The notes below the pieces were generated by a model. It had not been told where the DNA came from. It saw only the letters and a list, made by a program, of their open reading frames with translations, and ran no database searches. A DNA stretch of 64,000 bases. Origin: Cypionkella psychrotolerans. GTDB lineage: Bacteria; Pseudomonadota; Alphaproteobacteria; Rhodobacterales; Rhodobacteraceae. How positions within the stretch are numbered: the first letter of the stretch is position 1; the number at the start of each line of letters is the position of its first letter. A program made the translations under genes and the position numbers. The stretch covers positions 1 through 64,000 of the forward strand of contig NZ_LGIC01000077.1 in the NCBI RefSeq assembly GCF_001294535.1, in the 5' to 3' direction. Of this stretch, positions 44,316 through 53,282 are shown piece after piece.

Positions 44316-45935
44316 ATGTCCAACCCGCCAGTTTGTGCTGATACAATTTTGTATAATGGATCTATATGGCGCGGCTTTGATGATGGGGTTTGCACCGCTT
44401 TGGCCATCTGGCAAGGCCGTATTCTCGCGAACGGAACCGATGCCGAAATGTTGGCGCTGCGCGGGCCTCTGACCAAGGTAATCGACCTTCAGGGTCGCTT
44501 TGCCACGCCTGGGCTGAATGACAACCACCTGCATCTGATGCCGCTTGGCATCTCCATGGGCTGGGTAGATGCCAGCCCTGGTGCCGCCCCAACCTTGGCC
44601 GCATTGCAAGTCGCGTTGCGCGAGCGGGCGGCGACCCAACCAAAAGGCAGCTGGGTGATTGCGCGCGGCTATGACCAAGTGAAGCTGGACATCGGACGCC
44701 ACCCTGACCGCAATGAATTAGACGCCGCATGCCCCGACCATCCGGTTGTGCTGATCCGGGCGTGTGGCCATGTGACGCTGGGCAATTCGCTTGCACTGGA
44801 TATGGCCGGGGTCACATTTGACACGCCAGTACCGTCGGGCGGGGTGATTGAAAAGATCAATGGCCGCCTCACAGGGCTTTTTGCTGAAAACGCCCAAGGT
44901 TTGCTACGCAGTGCAGCGCCGCCGCCGTCTGTCGAAGATTTGATCGCTGCGGCAGAGCGCGCGGGGAACTACCTGCTAAGCCAAGGCATCACATCTTGCA
45001 TGGATGCGGCCGTGGGCATGATCACCGGGTTTTCAGAAATTCATGCATATCATCTGGCCTTGCGTGATGGCCGCTTGCCCGTTCGCGTCTGGCAGGTGCT
45101 GCTGGGTGACCCCGGAAAATCCATCGTGCAAGAGTGTTTTGACGCAGGGCTTGTGTCGGGCGTTGGCTGCGACATGCTGCGGGTTGGCGCGGTCAAAATC
45201 TTCCTCGATGGCTCGGCTGGTGGGCGGACTGCCTGGATGAAAGTGCCCTATCCGGGTGAGGATGCAACGATTGGCGTTCAGATCCTTGAAACCGAGGTGC
45301 TTGAAAAACTGGTGACCGATTATCACGCCATGGGCTACCGTTTGGCCTGCCATGCCATTGGAGATGCCGCGATTGAACAACTGATCACCGCCTATGAAAC
45401 GGTTCAGTTGCCGCAGCGCAACCACAGGATTGAACACTGCGGCTTTTCCGATGCCACCCAGCACAAGCGCATGAAGGCGGCGGGTATTTTGCCCGTGCCG
45501 CAGCAAGTGTTTGTCCATGATTTCGGCAACAGCTATATCGTAGTGCTGGGTGAGGAGCGCGCGCGGTCTAGCTATCCGATGCGCACATGGACGGATATGG
45601 GGTTTAAGCCATCTACAGGCAGTGATGCGCCGGTGTGCAAGCCTGATCCATGGCCAAACCTGCACAATATGGTGACGCGCGAAACCTGGAACGGCACGGT
45701 GATGGACGCAGGCCAACGCCTGACCATGTCCGAGGCCTTGCGCGCCTATACCGAATACAGCGCCCATTCGCAGGAGGCGGACGGGGTGAAGGGGCGGCTC
45801 GTGCCAGGCCAATTGGCGGATATCGCAGTATTTTCGCGCGACCTGCTGACAGCCTCCCCAAACGAGGTTTTGCAGGACACGCATTGTACAATGACCCTGC
45901 TTGGCGGCAAGATTGTCTATCAAGCCGCAAGCTGA
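44316..45935 (+). CDS. YtcJ-like metal-dependent amidohydrolase
   Basis: A 539-residue member of the amidohydrolase_3 branch (YtcJ/LAF3 type). The metal-binding NDNHLHLMPLG, GSAGGRTAWMK with the region of the carboxylated-Lys position, the CHAIGDAAIEQ histidine motif, EHCGF and GSDAPVCKPDPW are all visible in the order usual for this group. The ATG follows AGGAAGCTTAGGA. It heads the rightward operon of a complete Dpp-type importer, so it probably hydrolyses the imported amide or N-acyl compound in the cytoplasm. Confidence 0.88.
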   Translation: MSNPPVCADTILYNGSIWRGFDDGVCTALAIWQGRILANGTDAEMLALRGPLTKVIDLQGRFATPGLNDNHLHLMPLGISMGWVDASPGAAPTLAALQVALRERAATQPKGSWVIARGYDQVKLDIGRHPDRNELDAACPDHPVVLIRACGHVTLGNSLALDMAGVTFDTPVPSGGVIEKINGRLTGLFAENAQGLLRSAAPPPSVEDLIAAAERAGNYLLSQGITSCMDAAVGMITGFSEIHAYHLALRDGRLPVRVWQVLLGDPGKSIVQECFDAGLVSGVGCDMLRVGAVKIFLDGSAGGRTAWMKVPYPGEDATIGVQILETEVLEKLVTDYHAMGYRLACHAIGDAAIEQLITAYETVQLPQRNHRIEHCGFSDATQHKRMKAAGILPVPQQVFVHDFGNSYIVVLGEERARSSYPMRTWTDMGFKPSTGSDAPVCKPDPWPNLHNMVTRETWNGTVMDAGQRLTMSEALRAYTEYSAHSQEADGVKGRLVPGQLADIAVFSRDLLTASPNEVLQDTHCTMTLLGGKIVYQAAS

Positions 45936-45979
45936 CCAAGCGACCGAAAAATCGGATATAACTGGGAGGTATACAACCG

Positions 45980-47578
45980 ATGCTGAAAACCCTGAGACTT
46001 AGCGCATTGCTGCTGGCGGCGACGTCCGTCATGGCGCTGGCGCAAGACGTGACCCCGCAATCCGGTGGCACGCTGAACTTTGTGGCGCCCTACGGTTCGA
46101 GCTTTGGGACGATGGACATCCACTCTTCACCATCCACCCAAGACGAATTCCCGGCAAAGGCCATTCATCGCAGCCTTTATCAGTGGAATTCCACCGATGG
46201 TAAGCCAGAGCTGGAGCTGGCAACCGAGGTGAAGGCATCCGAAGATCGCATGACATACACCTTCTCCTTGCGCCAAGGCGTCACATTCCACGATGGCAGA
46301 CCCTTCACCGCCGATGACTTGATCTATTCCTATGAACGCATCGCCAAACCGTCAAACGCCTTTCCGGGTGCGCGGTATTTCCAAGATGTCGCAGGCATTG
46401 AAGAGTATAAAAGCGGCGCCGCTGAGCATATTTCTGGCCTGAAAAAGATTGACGATAACACGCTGGAAATAACATATACGGTGCCAACCAACCCGGGCTA
46501 CTCCCTGATGAACACCAACGCCGCAATTTACCCGGCAGGCGCAGGTGAAGACCCAACCTTCATCCAGCACCCAATCGGCCTTGGTCCGTTCAAGTTTGTT
46601 GAGAACATCCCCGGTTCCAAGGTCGTTGTCGAGAAATTCGACAAGTTCTACAAAGAAGGCCAGCCTTACCTTGACAAGATCAACGTGGTTTTGCTGGGGG
46701 ATGCCTCTGCCCGTGATGTAGCGTTCCGCAACAAGGAAATTGACACATCAATCCTTGGGCCAACCCAATATGTTGCCTACCAAGCCGATCCTGAACTGTC
46801 GAAAGGCATCTTGGAAGTGGCTGAGGTTTACACACGCCACGTTGGCTTTGACACCAAGAAACCACCCTTCGACAAAAAGGAAGTCCGCGAAGCTTTTGCT
46901 CATGCCATCAACACCGATCTCATCATCGATAAGTTGGTCAAGAACAAGGCTTACCGCGCGACGGGCTGGCTGCCGATCTCTTCTCCGTCATATGATCCTG
47001 CTGCTGTTCCCGTGACTTACGATGTAGAACTGGCCAAAAAGTTGCTGGCAGATGCGGGCTATCCTGATGGGATCGACGTAGCGATTACAGCCACGCAAAA
47101 CGAAAGCTGGGGCCTGACCATCGTCGAGGCGATTATCCCCATGTTGAAAGACGCGGGCATTCGGGCGACGGCCGTTCCTGTTGAGGCCTCGGTGCTGGCG
47201 GAAGTGGTCCCAAAGGGAGACTTCCAAGCGTTCATGTGGTCCAACCTGTCAGGGCCGGATGATTACGAAGTGCTGAAATGCTTCTATTCCAAAACCCCGC
47301 AAAGCGTCTGCAACTATGAAAATTTCAGCAACTCCGAATTCGACAAACTGTTTGAAGCGGCTGGCAAAGAAGCAGACCAAACCAAAAAGAACGACCTGAT
47401 GCGTCAGGCCAATAACATCCTTCAAGCTGAAGCACCAAGCTGGTTCTTCAACTATAACAAGGCGGTCATGGCCTATCAGCCTTGGGTCCACGGTCTGCAA
47501 GCCAATGCGACCGAACTCGCTATCCAGAACTATGAAGATATCTGGATCGACGACACCGCACCTGACTCGCGCAAGTGA
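45980..47578 (+). CDS. Dipeptide/oligopeptide ABC substrate-binding protein
   Basis: Family 5 solute-binding protein of 532 residues with a signal peptide ending near MALAQD. GGTLNFVAPYG opens the mature protein and HDGRPFTADDLIYSYERI is the classic family motif. GGGAGG lies 13 bases before the ATG. A strong hairpin follows the stop, which fits high expression of the binding protein relative to the permeases. Ligand class is unknown. Confidence 0.92.
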   Translation: MLKTLRLSALLLAATSVMALAQDVTPQSGGTLNFVAPYGSSFGTMDIHSSPSTQDEFPAKAIHRSLYQWNSTDGKPELELATEVKASEDRMTYTFSLRQGVTFHDGRPFTADDLIYSYERIAKPSNAFPGARYFQDVAGIEEYKSGAAEHISGLKKIDDNTLEITYTVPTNPGYSLMNTNAAIYPAGAGEDPTFIQHPIGLGPFKFVENIPGSKVVVEKFDKFYKEGQPYLDKINVVLLGDASARDVAFRNKEIDTSILGPTQYVAYQADPELSKGILEVAEVYTRHVGFDTKKPPFDKKEVREAFAHAINTDLIIDKLVKNKAYRATGWLPISSPSYDPAAVPVTYDVELAKKLLADAGYPDGIDVAITATQNESWGLTIVEAIIPMLKDAGIRATAVPVEASVLAEVVPKGDFQAFMWSNLSGPDDYEVLKCFYSKTPQSVCNYENFSNSEFDKLFEAAGKEADQTKKNDLMRQANNILQAEAPSWFFNYNKAVMAYQPWVHGLQANATELAIQNYEDIWIDDTAPDSRK

Positions 47579-47596
47579 GCCTTGCAGTAACCAAAA

Positions 47597-47625
47597 CTCT
47601 GCGGCCCTCTCTCAGGGCCGCAGAG
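47597..47625 (+). promoter_or_regulatory. Intercistronic hairpin after the binding-protein gene
   Basis: A perfect 12-bp stem (CTCTGCGGCCCT / AGGGCCGCAGAG) with a CTCTC loop and no T run. It would stabilise the binding-protein mRNA or attenuate readthrough to the permease genes. Confidence 0.75.
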
Positions 47626-47643
47626 CCCAAGAAGGGTTAAGCG

Positions 47644-48579
47644 ATGCTCCGTTTCACCATGCGGCGTTTGTTGCAAATGATCCCGACGATCATCGCAGTG
47701 GCGCTGCTCATCTTTGTGATCTTCAGTGTCGTTCCAGGCAGCTTTGCGTCCAGCCTGATGGCCGACGGCAAAACCGCATCCGACCCAGAGCTGTTGGCGC
47801 GTCTGAACGAACAGTTCGGGCTGGATAAGCCGGTCTACATCCGGGCTTGGGAATACCTGTCAGGACTTGCACATTTCGACCTTGGGACTTCATTCCGCAC
47901 CCGCGAACCTGTCCTGGACGTGATTAACGACCGGATCTGGGCCTCGTTGAAACTGTCGATTGCGGCAATGGTCTTCGCCATCGTGATCGGTGTTCCGCTT
48001 GGCTTCATCGCGGCACTTCGCCCCGGAAGCGTGCTGGATTCCATCACCATGATTGGCGCGGTGTCTGGCCTGTCGATGCCACAATTCTGGCTAGGCCTTT
48101 TGCTGATGTATTTCTTTGCTTTGGTCTTAGGGTGGCTTCCAAGCTTTGGCTACGGGGGCGGCGATCTGAAATATCTGATCCTGCCAGCGATTACCCTTGG
48201 TGTCACGCCGCTGGCCCTATTAGCCCGCACAACCCGCGCGGGTGTTCTGGAAATCACGAATGAGGATTTTATCCGCACCGCCCATTCTAAGGGAATGAGC
48301 AATTCGCGCGTGATCCGTTGGCATCTGATGCGCAATGTAATGGTTTTAGTTGTCACTACCATCGGCCTTCAATTCGGCTCGATGATGGGACAAGCGGTGG
48401 TGATTGAGAAACTCTTTTCATGGCCCGGCATTGGGTCACTGCTGATAGATTCCGTCTCCATCCGCGATATTCCTGTAGTGCAAGGGACCATTTTGGTGAT
48501 CGTGCTGTGGTTCCTGCTTATCAACACCTTTGTCGATATCATCTATGCCGCAATTGACCCACGGATCAAACAAACATGA
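47644..48579 (+). CDS. Peptide ABC transporter permease (DppB type)
   Basis: A 311-residue permease with six helices. The N terminus MLRFTMRRLLQMIPTIIAVA, the FGLDKPVYIRAWEYLSGLAHFDLG-like loop (seen as LNEQFGLDKPVYIRAW and LAHFDLGTSF) and the EAA-type loop AHSKGMSNSRVIRWHLMRN identify DppB. Its stop overlaps the next start. Part of the second importer operon. Confidence 0.92.
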   Translation: MLRFTMRRLLQMIPTIIAVALLIFVIFSVVPGSFASSLMADGKTASDPELLARLNEQFGLDKPVYIRAWEYLSGLAHFDLGTSFRTREPVLDVINDRIWASLKLSIAAMVFAIVIGVPLGFIAALRPGSVLDSITMIGAVSGLSMPQFWLGLLLMYFFALVLGWLPSFGYGGGDLKYLILPAITLGVTPLALLARTTRAGVLEITNEDFIRTAHSKGMSNSRVIRWHLMRNVMVLVVTTIGLQFGSMMGQAVVIEKLFSWPGIGSLLIDSVSIRDIPVVQGTILVIVLWFLLINTFVDIIYAAIDPRIKQT

Positions 48580-49397
48580 GACGATTTAACCTGAACCTTT
48601 GGCTGGGTGGTGTCTTGACCCTTTTGGTCATCACAGGTGCGGTGTTTGCTGGATATTTGACCTCGCTAGATCCGGTGTTTGATGCCAATCTTATGCATGC
48701 CGAAGAGGCGCCAAATGGACAGTTTTGGTTTGGCACCGATGAACAGGGCCGCGATGTTTACACCCGCGTGTTATACGGCGCCCAGATCTCTCTAACAGTA
48801 GGGATCGTCAGCCAGATTATCAATTCCATCATCGGCCTATCGCTGGGCATTTCCGCCGCCTATTGGGGGGGGTGGTGGGATGATTTTGTCAATGGTCTGA
48901 CCAACGTTATGCTGGCAATCCCCTCGCTCATCTTCGCGCTTGCCATCATGGCGGTCCTTGGGCCGGGCCTTCCCAGCTTGCTGATTGCTCTGGGACTCAC
49001 AAACTGGTCTTGGACCTGCCGCATAGCACGATCCTCGACCCTATCGCTTAAGGGGCAAGGCTATGTGCAGGCCGCCCAGACGCTAGGATACAGCGACATC
49101 CGCATCATGGCCACACAGCTTTTGCCCAATATGGTGGGTCCAATCCTTGTCATTTCCACACTTGGGATCGGGTCAGCAGTGCTGGCTGAGGCGGCGCTGT
49201 CCTTCCTTGGCCTTGGCATCCGCCCGCCCTTCCCCAGCTGGGGCAGCATGTTGACCGGCGCACGAGAATTGATCGTAGTAGCTCCCTGGGCCGCAGTTTT
49301 TCCGGGCCTTGCGATCTTTATAACCGTGTTGGGCTTTAACCTCTTGGGTGATGGATTGCGTGACTATCTCGACCCCCACATGCGGACCCGCCAATGA
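48576..49397 (+). CDS. Peptide ABC transporter permease (DppC type)
   Basis: A 273-residue permease. [20 protein letters not shown] is the DppC signature after the first helix, and the coupling loop reads [19 protein letters not shown]. Overlaps both neighbours by 4 bp. Confidence 0.92.
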   Translation: MRRFNLNLWLGGVLTLLVITGAVFAGYLTSLDPVFDANLMHAEEAPNGQFWFGTDEQGRDVYTRVLYGAQISLTVGIVSQIINSIIGLSLGISAAYWGGWWDDFVNGLTNVMLAIPSLIFALAIMAVLGPGLPSLLIALGLTNWSWTCRIARSSTLSLKGQGYVQAAQTLGYSDIRIMATQLLPNMVGPILVISTLGIGSAVLAEAALSFLGLGIRPPFPSWGSMLTGARELIVVAPWAAVFPGLAIFITVLGFNLLGDGLRDYLDPHMRTRQ

Positions 49398-50329
49398 CCG
49401 ACACCCCCCTGCTAGAGCTGAAGAACCTGCACGTCGGCATCCCGAAACGCGACGGGTATCTGGACATCGTCAAAGACGTCAGCTTTTCCATCATGCCCGG
49501 TGAGGCGTTCGGGTTGGTCGGAGAAAGTGGTTCGGGCAAAAGCCTGACCGCGCTCTCACTGATCCGGCTGTTAAAAAAGCCGCTTAAGGTGTCCAAAGGG
49601 CAGATCCTATTCAAAGGCCGCGACCTGCAAACCCTGTCTGACCGCGAGATGCGGGGCCTGCGCGGTGAGCGGATTGCGATGATTTTCCAAGAACCGATGA
49701 CCGCGCTGAACCCGTTGAAAACCGTGGGCCGTCAGATTGCCGAAATGTTCGTTCTGCACCGGGGCATGGGCTGGGCAGAGGCGGGGCGCAAGGCCGTCGA
49801 TGCGCTGGCCTCGGTCAAGGTGCCAGCCCCCGAAGAGCGCGTGCTTGCTTACCCGCATCAGATGTCGGGCGGGATGCGTCAGCGGGTGATGATTGCGATT
49901 GCGCTGGCCTGTGACCCTGACCTTTTGATCGCGGATGAACCGACAACTGCACTGGATGTGACCGTGCAAGATGAGGTGTTAAAGCTGATCGGCGAACTTT
50001 GCGCCGCGCGCGGGACCGCCGTTTTAATGATTTCACATGATTTAGGGGTGATAGCCAATATGTGCCAACGCGTCGGCGTGATGTATTCGGGGCGGCTGGT
50101 TGAAGAACGCGATACCTATGATCTGTTTGCCGCACCGCGACACCCCTACACCAAGGGTTTGCTCGGCGCCCTGCCCAGGCTTGGCACTCGCCATGGCGCG
50201 GCAGGACGGCAGCGTTTGGTTGATATTGACGGGCTGATAAAAGACCGCGAAGCCTTGCTGCAAGAGTTTTGCTTTCAACCCCGCAATACCATACGCGACC
50301 CGCGCTTGCGGGCGGACGGTGCCGCATGA
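49394..50329 (+). CDS. Peptide ABC transporter ATPase (DppD type)
   Basis: A 311-residue ATPase with Walker A (GESGSGKS), signature ([16 protein letters not shown]), Walker B ([13 protein letters not shown]) and the switch His (ISHDLGV). The C-terminal tail is shorter than usual and keeps only a weak oligopeptide C-terminal domain ([17 protein letters not shown]). Unlike the first Dpp-type system in this window, the two ATPases here are separate. Confidence 0.92.
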   Translation: MTDTPLLELKNLHVGIPKRDGYLDIVKDVSFSIMPGEAFGLVGESGSGKSLTALSLIRLLKKPLKVSKGQILFKGRDLQTLSDREMRGLRGERIAMIFQEPMTALNPLKTVGRQIAEMFVLHRGMGWAEAGRKAVDALASVKVPAPEERVLAYPHQMSGGMRQRVMIAIALACDPDLLIADEPTTALDVTVQDEVLKLIGELCAARGTAVLMISHDLGVIANMCQRVGVMYSGRLVEERDTYDLFAAPRHPYTKGLLGALPRLGTRHGAAGRQRLVDIDGLIKDREALLQEFCFQPRNTIRDPRLRADGAA

Positions 50330-51279
50330 CCGTGCCCTTGTTGGAAATCCGCGACTTGCATGTCCAGTTTCCGGTGGGAGGCTCTCTGCTGGGCCACAAC
50401 AAACGCCTATTGCGGGCAGTGAACGGGGTAAACCTGTCACTGGCGCAGGGTGAATGCTTGTCGATCGTGGGCGAATCCGGTTGCGGCAAGTCGACGACGG
50501 CATTGGCGGTGATGGGTCTGCAAGCGCCAACCTCGGGCGATATTCTGGTCGATGGAAAAACCATCATCGGCGATGCGACCCTTAGCCGGATGGACCGCGC
50601 CCGCATTGCACAGATGGTATTCCAAGACCCCTATGCCTCTCTCAATCCACGTCAAACCGTCCATCAATCCCTGTCAGCGCCCTTGCGCCTGCACGGTGCG
50701 TCAAAATCCGAAGCAAATGACCGGATCGCAGATATCTTGAAGAAGGTTGGGCTTTTGCCCGAACACGCAGCCCGTTATGCGCATGAATTTTCTGGCGGTC
50801 AACGCCAACGCATCGGTATCGCCCGTGCATTGATCCTTGATCCGCGTATTTTGATGTTGGACGAACCCGTGTCGGCGCTAGATGTGTCGGTTCGGGCACA
50901 AATCATCAACTTACTTTTGGATTTACAAGAGGATCTGTCGCTGTCCTTTGTGATGATCAGCCATGATCTGGGTGTGGTTGAACATATGAGCGACCGAGTC
51001 GCCGTGATGTATTTCGGCCAAATTGTAGAGGTAGGGCGTTGGGATGCGATCTTTGCCAATCCAACCCATCCTTATACCCGCAAGCTGATTGCCACGATCC
51101 CGGATCCTGACACCATTTTGCATCCGCACCGAAATCGCGCGACGGCGGCGGCCCCGCCGCCCCCTGCAGGGTTTTACTTCCATCCCGAAACCACAGATCG
51201 CCCTGATGTTTATGCCGCCGCGACCCCCTCCGACTTGATAGAGGTGGCGCCGGACCATTTTGTCCGCTGTGCGACATAA
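50326..51279 (+). CDS. Peptide ABC transporter ATPase (DppF type)
   Basis: Second ATPase of the importer. Walker A is GESGCGKST, signature FSGGQRQRIGIARALI, Walker B ILMLDEPVSALDVS. I start at the ATG at 50326, overlapping the preceding stop; an earlier frame reaches 50269 inside the dppD-like gene. The C-terminal region lacks the usual four-Cys iron-sulfur-like cluster of many DppF proteins and ends in VAPDHFVRC. A bidirectional-looking hairpin follows. Confidence 0.9.
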   Translation: MTVPLLEIRDLHVQFPVGGSLLGHNKRLLRAVNGVNLSLAQGECLSIVGESGCGKSTTALAVMGLQAPTSGDILVDGKTIIGDATLSRMDRARIAQMVFQDPYASLNPRQTVHQSLSAPLRLHGASKSEANDRIADILKKVGLLPEHAARYAHEFSGGQRQRIGIARALILDPRILMLDEPVSALDVSVRAQIINLLLDLQEDLSLSFVMISHDLGVVEHMSDRVAVMYFGQIVEVGRWDAIFANPTHPYTRKLIATIPDPDTILHPHRNRATAAAPPPPAGFYFHPETTDRPDVYAAATPSDLIEVAPDHFVRCAT

Positions 51280-51287
51280 GACGTTTC

Positions 51288-51317
51288 GCGCTTGACCTGA
51301 GCCATCAGATCAAGCGC
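51288..51317 (+). terminator. Terminator between convergent operons
   Basis: GCGCTTGA pairs with TCAAGCGC, and inside it CTGA pairs with TCAG around a four-base loop. GCTGTTTT follows on the plus strand. It lies between the end of the importer operon and the convergent M55 peptidase gene and may serve both. Confidence 0.7.
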
Positions 51318-51332
51318 GCTGTTTTCGATCCT

Positions 51333-52157
51333 TCATTGTGTCAAGAACCGCAAAGCCCGCTGGATTTCAAAGATCGTGTCTCCCTTGAACCCAACTGCCC
51401 TTGGGCTGTTAAGGTAGGCACCCGGGTAAAACGAAGAGCGCCAAGCATCGCTGGGGGTCACAAATTCCAAGGAGATCTCGAATGGCCCGCCTGCCGCAGG
51501 GGTTCGGTGCGAGGAAGCCGTCTTCAAGGCTTTCTCAACGCCGTCGCGGATCGCCTGACGCGCCCGCGCTGGTGAAATCGAAAGCGAAGCGCGCCCGAAG
51601 CCTTCCAGTGTCGCCACAGTGTGAATACCGGGCACGAGTGCCACGGCATGCCTGCACATTTCTGCGTCGCCGGATAGGAAGACAGAAGACACGGTATGAC
51701 GCGCGGCAGTCAGTGAGTTCATAGTGAATTCTGACGCAACCTCGCCGTTCAGGATCAGGCGCGAAATCCTCAGGTTTGTGCTATGGGCCAAAGGATTAGC
51801 CTGGAACACCGCCTTAGAATGATAGTCCGTGTAGATCGCAGCGGCAAAACTGGGATCAATGCCAAACATCATGGCATCCGGGTGGCCCGACCATCCGCGC
51901 ATGATCTTAACATTTTCGGGCAGCCGATTAAGGGCGAGGTTTTGACCGCTATCATGCGCATCTTTGATCACCACTTCGGTGGCACCTGCGGCAAGCGCTC
52001 CCTCGCAGGCGGCCAGAACCTCGCCCGTCATCAGATCGCGAAATTCTTCGTAATCGGCATGGCTGCGTTCGGCTTCATCCCAATGGGCGATGCCGGCGGT
52101 GCCTTCGATGTCAGTTGATATAAAGATTTCAACGCGTCGTTGCCATTGCCCAGTCAA
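51333..52157 (-). CDS. D-aminopeptidase, peptidase M55 (DppA family)
   Basis: A 274-residue M55 zinc peptidase; Bacillus DppA cleaves D-Ala-D-Ala and D-Ala-Gly-Gly. Family landmarks are IFISTDIEGTAGI at the start, VVIKDAHDSGQN, IMRGWSGHPDAM, and the YHSKA and EFTMNS segments that hold metal ligands and fold residues. No ATG fits the start; the TTG at 52157, overlapping the P1 peptidase gene by 29 bp, is most likely. Coupled to the P1 peptidase in one leftward operon. Confidence 0.88.
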   Translation of the reverse strand: MTGQWQRRVEIFISTDIEGTAGIAHWDEAERSHADYEEFRDLMTGEVLAACEGALAAGATEVVIKDAHDSGQNLALNRLPENVKIMRGWSGHPDAMMFGIDPSFAAAIYTDYHSKAVFQANPLAHSTNLRISRLILNGEVASEFTMNSLTAARHTVSSVFLSGDAEMCRHAVALVPGIHTVATLEGFGRASLSISPARARQAIRDGVEKALKTASSHRTPAAGGPFEISLEFVTPSDAWRSSFYPGAYLNSPRAVGFKGDTIFEIQRALRFLTQ

Positions 52158-53184
52158 TCAGTGATGGAAATTTTAGATCCGCGCGCCCCTGGCCTGCACG
52201 GCCTTGGGTCGTTCGGGCCGCGCAAAGCGCGTTCAGAACCGCCTCTTGGGTTGCCTCGGCCGCCGCCCGAAAAGGCAGATCGATCAGATCATCATTGAGG
52301 CGCTGGACGCTGTCAAATGCGCCGCTTGGCGAATGCGCAATCGGGTCTGCCGTGGTAAAGGCCAATGCGATATCACCTGAACCATGCCCCCAAAAAGCCC
52401 CAAGCCGCGCAAGTCCCGCCCCACCTCGCCGCGCAACACGTTGCAACTGGAGATCAGCAAGCGGCAGATTGGTGGCCAGAATGACGATGACCGATCCCCT
52501 TTCTTGCAGATTTGTGCTCTTTGGGTTCGGTCTGCGCCCGTCGGGCAGTATCAGGTCGCCAGATCGGCCAAAGTTCGCCAAAACCAATGCGCCAAGCGTA
52601 AACTCTTGCCCTGCAATCTCAAGACGCCGAGAGGCGCTGCCAATGCCCGCCTTGAACCCGAAAGCGGTCATTCCAGTGCCGGCACCGACCGAGCCTTGCG
52701 GCATAGGCCCCTCGTTTGCCCCATTCAATGCCACCCAAGCATCAGATGGCTGCACCGCCAAGGCCTGTATGTCGTTGATAGCGCCGTCATTACACTCAAA
52801 CACTAACGGATTGACGGTTGATGCCTGCCGCCCGATATCCGGGTTAGCCATGATCGCGCGACGGATCAGCGCGTCGCTGCAAGCCGCGACGCCAAAGGTA
52901 TTGGTCAGCAAAATCGGCGTTTCTATCGTGCCGAGTTCTTCGACCTGCATAAGCCCAACAGATTTTCCAAAACCGTTGATAACACTGACGCCCGCGCGCA
53001 CCTTCTGCCGGAACATATCACCACGATGCGGAATGATTGCGGTCACCCCCGTGGCAATCCCGCCGCCTGTCAGCGTCTGATGTCCGACCCTCAGGCCTGC
53101 CACGTCGGTGATGGAATTCAGCGGACCGGGCGAAAGAGCGTTCATGCCGTCTGCCCAAAGGCCCAAGGATCTCGCATCTGTCAA
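52129..53184 (-). CDS. P1-family (DmpA-type) aminopeptidase, autoprocessing N-terminal nucleophile hydrolase
   Basis: A 351-residue DmpA-type L-aminopeptidase/D-esterase. NSITDVAGLRVGH, the ECNDGAINDI motif, GSVGAGTGM and the cleavage site at Gly230-Ser231 (RGSVIVILATNLPL) are all intact; self-cleavage there frees Ser231 as nucleophile. DmpA enzymes release D-Ala, L-Ala or beta-peptide residues. The start is uncertain: TTG at 53184 with AGGA upstream, or ATG at 53145. Operon with the M55 gene, 98 bp from the large fusion gene upstream. Confidence 0.88.
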   Translation of the reverse strand: MTDARSLGLWADGMNALSPGPLNSITDVAGLRVGHQTLTGGGIATGVTAIIPHRGDMFRQKVRAGVSVINGFGKSVGLMQVEELGTIETPILLTNTFGVAACSDALIRRAIMANPDIGRQASTVNPLVFECNDGAINDIQALAVQPSDAWVALNGANEGPMPQGSVGAGTGMTAFGFKAGIGSASRRLEIAGQEFTLGALVLANFGRSGDLILPDGRRPNPKSTNLQERGSVIVILATNLPLADLQLQRVARRGGAGLARLGAFWGHGSGDIALAFTTADPIAHSPSGAFDSVQRLNDDLIDLPFRAAAEATQEAVLNALCAARTTQGRAGQGRADLKFPSLIDWAMATTR

Positions 53185-53282
53185 ATTGGCATCCTGTTAT
53201 CTATCTTCCTACCCAAGTTCGGGCAGACACGCTCAAACTTGGAGTTCTTGGCTGGGAGGTGCAACTTGAATGTTAGTGGTGC

